Source: Desnuesiella massiliensis (GTDB taxonomy: Bacteria > Bacillota > Clostridia > Clostridiales > Clostridiaceae). Taken from it: a stretch of DNA of 64,000 bases. The first letter of the stretch is position 1. Every line of letters begins with the position of its first letter. The position numbers were made by a program, and so were the translations under genes. The stretch lies in assembly GCF_001403615.1 (NCBI RefSeq), contig NZ_LN879457.1, forward strand, positions 434,001-498,000, given 5' to 3'. Shown here one piece after another: positions 58,006 through 64,000 of this stretch. A model generated the notes under the pieces. That model made no database searches and was not told where the DNA came from. It saw only the letters and a list, made by a program, of their open reading frames with translations.

Positions 58006-59263
58006 TAGTAAGATATTCATCCTAATATTCCTTGAAGTAGGAAGTTATATGCTGCTGTGGAACATGTTTAATAAAAAATATGAAAAGAGATTATGTAAAA
58101 GTGCCCTCATTGTATTCTTTACTTCATTAGTAGTTCTAATTACAAATTATATTTATCCGCCTTTACAATTTTTAGTTAATTATCTGTTTTTACTTCTAGC
58201 TATTAAGTTTACATTTAAGAAGAATACAAAGTATTTATTGTTAGAGTTCGGTTTGGTTCTGGCCATTTTTGGCATAATGCAGCTTACTTTAATAATTGTA
58301 CTGAGGTTGTCCATTCCAGCCTTTATGGCCAAGGATGACTTCATATGTTTACTTATTGCCAACCTCATCTGTATGCTTTTAAGTTTTTATATTTATGGAT
58401 ATGTATCTTATGGAAAACTAATGATTTTCTTTAAGCAGGAAAATTGTAAAATATACTTTTTTTCTGTGAATCTTCTTATTTATATAGTCACTGCAAAGTG
58501 GGTATGGAATTTTAAAAGGCATGAGTTCTTAGATGAGATTGCACTGTATCTTGTTATTCCTATAGTATTTATTTTAGCAAATTTGTTTTTTCTCGAGTAT
58601 CAGATGAAAAATAACGAAATAAAGAAGTCACTGGAGGAGTATCAGAAATATTCTCCTGTAATATCTAAGCTATTAGAGGATGCGAGAAGGAGACAGCATG
58701 ATTTTAAAAATCATTTGAATACTGTTTACAGTCTTGTTATAGTATCTGATGAAAAAAGTTTGAAGGAAACTATAGTACAATATATGGATTCTCTTAGTGC
58801 TTCCATGGAAAATATGGAGAAGGTACTTCAAATAGATAATACTGTGGTAACAGCTATTATATACAATAAAATAAATGAGGCTTCAAAGAATAGTATTGAT
58901 TTTAAGTATACAATTCAAGGGGATTTTAAATTTCTTTTTAAGGATTATGAACTATCAGAGGTTTTAAATAATCTTTTGGATAATGCCTTTGAAGCTGTTT
59001 TAAGTTCAAAAGATGATTTGAAAAAAGTATTCTTAAATATAGGCTGCCTTGGAGAGAATTGTATCATAGAGATCGGAAATACAGGGAAAAGAATAGGATT
59101 TAATGATATCGGTAAAATTTTTAATGCAGGATATACTACTAAAAAGGGAGAAAATCGTGGATACGGATTATATAATGTGAAAAAAATAGTTGAGTCCTAC
59201 GGAGGTAGAATCCAACTATCTTTTGAAAACAGCTATACAGTTTTCAGTATTAAATTGCCATAG
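57998..59263 (+). CDS. agrC: AgrC-like peptide-sensing histidine kinase
   Basis: A 421-residue kinase. Six hydrophobic helices span residues about 1-205 and should bind the external cyclic peptide. The dimerisation helix has RRQHDFKNHLNTVYSLV, with His as the phospho-acceptor, typical of the HPK10 class. The ATPase domain has EVLNNLLDNAFEAVL (N box), IGNTGK (G1) and ENRGYGLYNVKKIVESYGG (G2, cut by glycine). It overlaps agrA and ends seven bases before the convergent agrD stop. Start GGGGAG precedes the ATG. Confidence 0.88.
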   Translation: MSDSKIFILIFLEVGSYMLLWNMFNKKYEKRLCKSALIVFFTSLVVLITNYIYPPLQFLVNYLFLLLAIKFTFKKNTKYLLLEFGLVLAIFGIMQLTLIIVLRLSIPAFMAKDDFICLLIANLICMLLSFYIYGYVSYGKLMIFFKQENCKIYFFSVNLLIYIVTAKWVWNFKRHEFLDEIALYLVIPIVFILANLFFLEYQMKNNEIKKSLEEYQKYSPVISKLLEDARRRQHDFKNHLNTVYSLVIVSDEKSLKETIVQYMDSLSASMENMEKVLQIDNTVVTAIIYNKINEASKNSIDFKYTIQGDFKFLFKDYELSEVLNNLLDNAFEAVLSSKDDLKKVFLNIGCLGENCIIEIGNTGKRIGFNDIGKIFNAGYTTKKGENRGYGLYNVKKIVESYGGRIQLSFENSYTVFSIKLP

Positions 59264-59271
59264 ATTAGGTA

Positions 59272-59415
59272 CTATTCTTCCTTCAAGCATTGTGGAATTT
59301 CAGGCTCTCCAAGAAATAGAAAAGAGCCGTACCATGGAAATACAAAGGAAGTTACGGTGAGGCAAAGTGCGCATAATATAGCTTTTCCTCTGAAGATGTT
59401 AAGTAATTTTTTCAT
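59272..59415 (-). CDS. agrD: AgrD-like cyclic peptide autoinducer precursor (47 residues)
   Basis: The precursor begins MKKLLNIFRGKAILCALC, an amphipathic leader for membrane binding, and ends GEPEIPQCLKEE, the acidic tail that AgrB removes. The start is ATG 59415 with AAAGGAGG upstream. The segment aligned with the Clostridium perfringens signal CLWFT has Ser in place of Cys: YGSFLFLGEPEIP. The signal may therefore be a lactone with ring Ser-Phe-Leu-Phe-Leu. Cys residues occur in the leader and in the tail, but not at the ring position. Confidence 0.83.
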   Translation of the reverse strand: MKKLLNIFRGKAILCALCLTVTSFVFPWYGSFLFLGEPEIPQCLKEE

Positions 59416-59492
59416 AATTTTCCTCCTTTCAGCCGGAGGCATAGAGTAGTTAACATTACTCGCCCCAGCTCGCAATCTACTTATTAAATAGG

Positions 59493-60062
59493 TTATAGCT
59501 TCGGCTTTTTAATCAGCACAAGTTGTATATTTTGTATTAATATAGTGCTGAAGCCGCAGTTTATATAGGGAGTGCTTTCTAAAAACAATAAAATAATGGT
59601 CCACAAAGCCACAGATAAAGCTGCCATAAACTTGTATTGCAGCTTTTTTTTATTATTTTTTATAGGTCTCCTTACACTGCAGATTGGAGCCCGGATTAAA
59701 ACTATCAGAAAACTTACTATGCCAATAAGAAGGTAATATGCTACAGGAAGTCTATAAATTAAGGGAGCAAGCACACTAGTAGAGATAAACAGCAGCGCTG
59801 TTATAAGCAAACAATTTAAAGCTCCCTTTAAGTGCAATCCACCAGCAAAGACCCTTGTAGATAGCAGTATGAGTAAGGAAAAATAAAAATAGTTTTGCTT
59901 ATGTATTATATTAAAAAATAGTACTAGAGAAATAATTTTAAATCCTTCGCTTAAAAGTATACTTAAGCCATACTGTATCCTTGCTCTGTCTTTAACATTG
60001 TTGTAGGCCTCGGTACAAATTAGAGAGGTAAGTTGTAAAGCCAATTTATCTATCATTTTCAA
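59493..60062 (-). CDS. agrB: AgrB-like autoinducer-processing protease
   Basis: A 189-residue membrane cysteine protease with four to six hydrophobic segments. The catalytic pair His77 and Cys84 lies in RVFAGGLHLKGALNC, the same spacing as in Staphylococcus aureus AgrB. It cuts the AgrD tail and helps ring closure at the membrane. It begins at ATG 60062 after AGGTGG and is followed by agrD 77 bases later in one transcript. A hairpin-forming AAAGTG/CACTTT sequence lies just upstream. Confidence 0.93.
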   Translation of the reverse strand: MKMIDKLALQLTSLICTEAYNNVKDRARIQYGLSILLSEGFKIISLVLFFNIIHKQNYFYFSLLILLSTRVFAGGLHLKGALNCLLITALLFISTSVLAPLIYRLPVAYYLLIGIVSFLIVLIRAPICSVRRPIKNNKKKLQYKFMAALSVALWTIILLFLESTPYINCGFSTILIQNIQLVLIKKPKL

Positions 60063-60371
60063 TGCACCACCTAGAAAGTGAAAACACTTTAATTTTAAAA
60101 TATATTCATTTAAAGAGGTTTATTTATATAATAATATGATTTAAATTATGAGATTAGTACAATATAAGATTAGATTTAATTTAGTATATTAACTTCAAGG
60201 GATTTTTCAATTGTAACAGTAGCACCACTATGCATAGCAGTATGGAAGATGAATAAATGATGAAATTTTGCAAACAATTATAGTGTATTTTTTATTCAGA
60301 TAAACTCTTAAGGTTCAGGCAAGAGTTAAACATATAAACTATATTAATCAAAAGATAATGAGGGGATTTGA
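60063..60371. promoter_or_regulatory. Divergent regulatory region of agrBD and the hydrolase gene
   Basis: About 310 A/T-rich bases. AAAGTG and CACTTT (60078-60093) form a small inverted repeat before agrB. AACTCTT and AAGAGTT (60303-60309 and 60321-60327) form one before the hydrolase gene. AgrA would be expected to bind here, but its clostridial site is not known well enough to mark. Confidence 0.45.
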
Positions 60372-61298
60372 ATGATATTCATAACTGTAATTATTTTATT
60401 TAGCTTTGTTTTATTAATGATGTTTTTATTTATACTCTGCTACTACTTATCGAAAAAGATTACTCGTCCTAACACTCATAAATATGAGGAAACTTATCAG
60501 TGGGAAATAGAAAGTGGGAGAATTTCAGAGGAACAACTAAATAGATTAGAAAAAGAAGAAGTTTTTATTGATTCTCCTTACGGCTACAAAATTCATGGTT
60601 TATTTTTTCAAAATAGAAATTCAAAAAGGGCCATTATTCTCTGCCATGGCATTACTTGGAGCTTATATGGTTCATTAAAATACGTGGAAATGTTCTTAAA
60701 TAAAGGGTTTTCAGTATTAGTTTACGATCACAGAAATCATGGTTTAAGTGGCGGTAAGGATACTTCCTTTGGATATTTTGAAAAATTCGACTTAAAGGCG
60801 TGTACTGACTGGGTATTTAAGCAGCTTGGCAATGATAGTGTAATTGGGCTTCTAGGAGAATCCATGGGAGCTGGAACAGTTCTGCAAAATATAGCTATAG
60901 ACTCACGAATTAAATTCTGTATTGCAGATTGCGGATATTCAGATATTATTACCTTATTTAAATATCATTTGGCAAAAGATTATAAGATTAAAAGATTACC
61001 TTTAATAGAAATCACTAGTATCATTACAAAGCTAAGAACTGGGTGGAGCTTTAAAGACATATCTCCTATTCAGTGCATCTCAAAAGTTGATACTCCTATA
61101 TTATTTACCCATGGTGGAGAGGATGATTTTGTACCTACTTGGATGAGTGAAGAGATGCACAAAGCCAAAAGGAACTTTAAGGATTTATACATAGCTCCCA
61201 AGGCAGCACATGTGGAAACTTATTGGAGAAATGCGGAGGAATATGAAAAGCGAGTAGATAAATTTCTAATAGAAAATAATATTATAACAAATGATTAA
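60372..61298 (+). CDS. Membrane-anchored alpha/beta hydrolase
   Basis: A 308-residue protein with an N-terminal membrane helix (residues about 1-28) and an alpha/beta-hydrolase domain. The nucleophile elbow is GLLGESMGAG (Ser near residue 165), the acid is in FTHGGEDDFVPTW and the His in PKAAHVETYWRN. The oxyanion region CHGITWSLYG and DHRNHGLSGG fit the family of serine esterases/peptidases seen beside membranes in clostridia. The substrate is unknown. It faces away from agrB and is separately transcribed, so any link with quorum sensing is only positional. Confidence 0.85.
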   Translation: MIFITVIILFSFVLLMMFLFILCYYLSKKITRPNTHKYEETYQWEIESGRISEEQLNRLEKEEVFIDSPYGYKIHGLFFQNRNSKRAIILCHGITWSLYGSLKYVEMFLNKGFSVLVYDHRNHGLSGGKDTSFGYFEKFDLKACTDWVFKQLGNDSVIGLLGESMGAGTVLQNIAIDSRIKFCIADCGYSDIITLFKYHLAKDYKIKRLPLIEITSIITKLRTGWSFKDISPIQCISKVDTPILFTHGGEDDFVPTWMSEEMHKAKRNFKDLYIAPKAAHVETYWRNAEEYEKRVDKFLIENNIITND

Positions 61299-61303
61299 TT
61301 TTT

Positions 61304-61357
61304 CTAGAATAAGATATGGCCTCAGAAGTATTATGCTCTGAGGCTATGCTTATTCTA
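61304..61357. terminator. Long inverted repeat between convergent genes
   Basis: TAGAATAAG with CTTATTCTA, and GGCCTCAGA with TCTGAGGCT inside, form a long stem. It overlaps the stop codon of the leftward gene and can end both transcripts. Confidence 0.75.
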
Positions 61358-62767
61358 ATAATCAAATTTACTTCCTATCTCCTCAAACAGAGAAGCCTTT
61401 ATATTCTTTACTTCTATAATGTCAACTAGCTTATTAGCATAATAATCTATAATATAGGTACCTACCTTCTTTTTTCTTTGAAAATAGTTTGATTTTATAG
61501 ACAAGGATTGTATGCTGCTGATTTTTACTGTGCATATTGTTTTGTTAAAGCCACCAGATATAGAGGTTAGTATTTTGTTGTTAAAACCTATGGCTGAGTT
61601 CCTATAATTTAAATAGCTGCTTATTATTATCAATGGTAACAATAAGAATAAAATAGCAGCTTTGTTGAATATCAAGGTTATTATAGAAAGCGCTGTTATA
61701 CTGATAATCAAAGGAACTACGATAAAGCTACTTAAGGTATTTTTAGGAGCTGAACTTACCTCCCATTGTATTTGAAGCTCTGGAAGCAATTCAGAGATTA
61801 AAGTATTTAGTAGCTTTTTATTTGCTATGGGATAAAGAATAGCTTCTTCTTTTTCTTCATTTCCATAACCAATGGAGCTAACCTCTACATTATACAAACC
61901 AAGCTTTTGCTTAAGAAGATTTTGTTTTAATATCAAGGCATGGACATTGTTAATAGGTAATGAATAGGACTTTGTGCTTATTAAACCATATTCAATTCTT
62001 ATATGCTCTTTTGCCTTATATACTTTAAAGTCATAAAATTTAATTATAGTACCTATAATAGATAGAACTATACATAACATCCATACTATTAAAAACACTT
62101 TTACCATGGATACAATAAGAGAAGGAATTGATTGCTTTATTACCTGTTCAAGTTTTATATAAGAATATAGAGTATCCTTGAATTCTATATTAAATAACTT
62201 TAATATGTCGTCTAAAAAGGCAGATAGTGAGAAGAATATACCTATGCCTAAAGCTAAATTATTTTTAGTTATAGCAGTTAAAAATAGTTCTTTAAAGGAG
62301 GCTTTGAATACTGTGGCATTAGTCGTATTTAAATTATCCTCTTGAGAAGACTTTAATAAAATATCTTTTGTGTTAATAGCAATAGATTTTTTAAGTACTA
62401 TATCTATCTCAGACTCTTTAGCCTGAGTACTTCCACTATCAATTTTCAATCTATAAGTATTAAATATTTTTTGTATAAGATTTTGACTAAAATCTATAGT
62501 AGCTATCTTATCCATGGATAAGCTTAGTACCTTTTTTTGAAATAGGCCTGTTTCATAAATAAGAGTATCTTCTTTTATATAAAAATAGGTTTTATACCAT
62601 TTTATAAAGGAAAAAACTATTGTTAAAATGAATAGAACTATCAAAACAAACAAGGTTCCTGGGTTAGGTCTTACAATTATTATTATATATAAAAATATAA
62701 ACTCTTTAATAGTTTTAAATACATTCATAATTACAGAAGAAATATGGTTTCTAATAGGTTCTCTCAT
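61355..62767 (-). CDS. Bacterial PH domain (DUF304/YdbT-like) membrane protein
   Basis: A 470-residue membrane protein with three bacterial PH (bPH2) units between pairs of helices; repeated patterns include YETGLFQKKVLSLSMDKIATID, RIEYGLISTKSYSLPINNVHALI (cut here by the family helix) and TICTVKISSIQSLSIK. Proteins of the YdbT class work with a YdbS-like partner, encoded directly upstream. Their role is not settled; membrane stress and antimicrobial resistance have been suggested in relatives. GAGGAAA lies before ATG 62767. Confidence 0.82.
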   Translation of the reverse strand: MREPIRNHISSVIMNVFKTIKEFIFLYIIIIVRPNPGTLFVLIVLFILTIVFSFIKWYKTYFYIKEDTLIYETGLFQKKVLSLSMDKIATIDFSQNLIQKIFNTYRLKIDSGSTQAKESEIDIVLKKSIAINTKDILLKSSQEDNLNTTNATVFKASFKELFLTAITKNNLALGIGIFFSLSAFLDDILKLFNIEFKDTLYSYIKLEQVIKQSIPSLIVSMVKVFLIVWMLCIVLSIIGTIIKFYDFKVYKAKEHIRIEYGLISTKSYSLPINNVHALILKQNLLKQKLGLYNVEVSSIGYGNEEKEEAILYPIANKKLLNTLISELLPELQIQWEVSSAPKNTLSSFIVVPLIISITALSIITLIFNKAAILFLLLPLIIISSYLNYRNSAIGFNNKILTSISGGFNKTICTVKISSIQSLSIKSNYFQRKKKVGTYIIDYYANKLVDIIEVKNIKASLFEEIGSKFDY

Positions 62768-62780
62768 AATATATTTCCTC

Positions 62781-63284
62781 TTAATCTTCCTTGTTATTTT
62801 CTTCAGCTTCTAGGTTTTTACTAACTTTTTGGTGAACTTTATCTTTAAGATATTGAGATAACTCTTCTGCTTTTTCTTTGGTTATGTTAGGAATTTCATG
62901 CATACCTCCAGCGGTATGGATTTCTATATTTGAAAGACCAAGCTTTCTATTTATAGGGCCTTGGCTTGTCTTAATATGTTGGATTCTTACAATGGGTATA
63001 AGGGTGGTTTTTATAAAGTAAATACCATGAACCAGCTCAATCTTATCTTCGGTAATAGTATATTGCCATTGTTTGTACTCTATAGTGGGATATACAAAGG
63101 TATTTAATATCAGCAGCAAAATAATTAAAGCTATAATGATACTAGCAATCCATCCTTTATCACCAAGTTTATTATGGGCAATAACTCTAATAGTGATAGA
63201 TAAAGCCGAAAATATTATTAGTGCAATGAACCTTGAGATAAACCAAGATTTTTTTGCTTTAACATCTAACTTGCTGTAATCCAA
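62781..63284 (-). CDS. Bacterial PH domain (YdbS-like) membrane protein
   Basis: A 167-residue partner of the YdbT-like protein. Two helices (about residues 18-35 and 43-63) precede a PH-like domain with YTITEDKIELVHGIYFIKTTL and PIVRIQHIKTSQGPINRKLG, the YdbS signature. TTG 63284 is chosen because GGAGGTG lies eight bases before it; ATG 63314 has no ribosome site and lies in a hairpin (GACATCC/GGATGTC). It ends 13 bases before the YdbT-like gene, so the two form an operon. Confidence 0.82.
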   Translation of the reverse strand: MDYSKLDVKAKKSWFISRFIALIIFSALSITIRVIAHNKLGDKGWIASIIIALIILLLILNTFVYPTIEYKQWQYTITEDKIELVHGIYFIKTTLIPIVRIQHIKTSQGPINRKLGLSNIEIHTAGGMHEIPNITKEKAEELSQYLKDKVHQKVSKNLEAEENNKED

Positions 63285-63483
63285 TTTAGAAGCACCTCCA
63301 TTTCTTTTAGACATCCTAAGAAAAATAACAGGTGAAGGATGTCTTAATACATTATACAGTATTTATTAACATTATTAAAATTAACTATAGTTATTTAAGA
63401 TACATTTAAGATTCAAAGACATTTTAGAGTAAAATATATTTTAAGCTTGAAGTGATGAATATAATAGAAAAGCATAACAAAGG

Positions 63484-63516
63484 AGCCTCTTTCTTTAATT
63501 AGAAAAAGGCTCCTTC
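63484..63516 (-). terminator. Terminator of the secreted-protein gene
   Basis: AAGGAGCC...TTCT pairs with AGAA...GGCTCCTT around a TTAATT loop. It lies 18 bases beyond the stop codon of the leftward gene at 63534; only a short T run follows. Confidence 0.65.
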
Positions 63517-63533
63517 GAACTTCTTATCTATTA

Positions 63534-63935
63534 TTATGGATTATTAGAAATCATTCTTACGGAAACAGCAGTGGCTCTAATAGGATAGATCATTGCTACT
63601 GGATCATTTGTAAAAATTACTTCAACAGTATCTCCTACTTGGATATCAGAAACACTATAAAGTCTTTTAAGGTTATCCTTTAATATGATAGTGTGGATAT
63701 TAACGTGTACTGAGGCCTTATCATACAAGGTATCCTTCTCCACATTTCCTTCAACTAATAAGTTGGCACCATCCTTACCTATATTAATATCCTTTACCAC
63801 ACCTCTAATTGCAATTTGTTGTTTTACAGGGCTTGGCTCCACTATAGGAACAGGATTAGGTGTTTCTCCATTTTGAGCATATCCGGGAACAAGAAATAGT
63901 GAAAGAAGAACAATAATAGACATTAATTTTTCCAT
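63534..63935 (-). CDS. Secreted small beta-rich protein of unknown function
   Basis: A 133-residue protein with a clear signal peptide (residues 1-20, MEKLMSIIVLLSLFLVPGYA, cut before QNGE) and a proline-rich stretch (PNPVPIVEPSPV). The rest is beta-rich with IRGVVKDINIGKDGANLLVEG and GDTVEVIFTNDPVAM, a pattern like small OB-fold secreted proteins (DUF3221-like). It has a GAGGAG site before ATG 63935. No enzyme motif is visible. Confidence 0.72.
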   Translation of the reverse strand: MEKLMSIIVLLSLFLVPGYAQNGETPNPVPIVEPSPVKQQIAIRGVVKDINIGKDGANLLVEGNVEKDTLYDKASVHVNIHTIILKDNLKRLYSVSDIQVGDTVEVIFTNDPVAMIYPIRATAVSVRMISNNP

Positions 63936-64000
63936 AAACTCATCTCCTCGTTTTAAAAATTTTTCCTACTAATTAGACGAAGAGAAAGAGAAAAAGTTAT

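Overview
The window is low-GC DNA (strong A/T bias, AGGAGG-type ribosome binding sites, frequent TTG/GTG starts) from a strictly anaerobic clostridial Firmicute. This is supported by a bifurcating-type HydABC [FeFe]-hydrogenase, a second sensory-type [FeFe]-hydrogenase with a SpoIIE-type phosphatase, an agr peptide quorum-sensing locus, BlaI/BlaR-type regulation and a ydaO-type c-di-AMP riboswitch. No rRNA, tRNA, CRISPR array or complete insertion sequence was seen.

Layout. 1-3.1 kb: end of a DMT permease, a palindromic repeat element, a short tyrosine recombinase, an EAL phosphodiesterase and a YbjQ protein. 3.2-6.7 kb: AlaX-type tRNA editing enzyme and a BlaI/M56 sensor pair with an unusual extracellular domain. 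6.9-16.6 kb: a PucR-controlled ureide/oxalurate operon (AllH, AllF, a 58-residue FdrA-like protein, AllG, carbamate kinase, a permease and a cytosine-deaminase-like amidohydrolase) that probably releases carbamoyl phosphate and converts it to ATP. 16.6-17.9 kb: three related small genes that may encode surface or spore structural proteins. 18.3-22.2 kb: a P-type cation ATPase and a LysM/M23 cell-wall hydrolase under a c-di-AMP riboswitch. 22.6-25.5 kb: sensory hydrogenase plus phosphatase. 25.6-27.3 kb: cysS behind a cysteine-codon leader peptide and attenuator. 27.4-37.4 kb: a GntR-controlled operon (AtuA-like, DUF4387, PfkB kinase, ABC importer, two ADP-ribosylglycohydrolase-family proteins). 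37.6-50.3 kb: a second catabolic locus (GGDEF/GCH-III-like regulator, M20 hydrolase, DapA-type lyase, DHODH-like protein, enolase-superfamily racemase, 2-hydroxyacid dehydrogenase, second ABC importer, Gfo/Idh/MocA oxidoreductase, GNAT). 50.3-54.5 kb: hydA-hydB-hydC on the minus strand. 54.9-57 kb: Ser/Thr kinase and small unknown genes. 57.2-60.1 kb: agrAC facing agrBD. 60.4-64 kb: alpha/beta hydrolase, two bPH2 membrane proteins and a secreted protein.

Most notable observations. (1) The cysS leader has a seven-cysteine mini-ORF and four mutually exclusive RNA segments (1:2, 2:3, 3:4), the classical architecture of ribosome-stalling attenuation; no T-box is visible, although T-boxes are usual for Firmicute aminoacyl-tRNA synthetase genes. 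(2) A GGAC-N7-GGAC direct repeat stands in front of three transcription units of the 37.6-50.3 kb locus and probably marks the operator of its regulator. (3) That locus combines an NSAR/OSBS-type racemase, an M20 N-acyl hydrolase and a GNAT, resembling the known D- to L-amino-acid succinylation route, next to N-glycosidase-like and sugar-kinase genes. (4) AgrD carries Ser where clostridial homologues have Cys, which predicts a lactone rather than a thiolactone signal.
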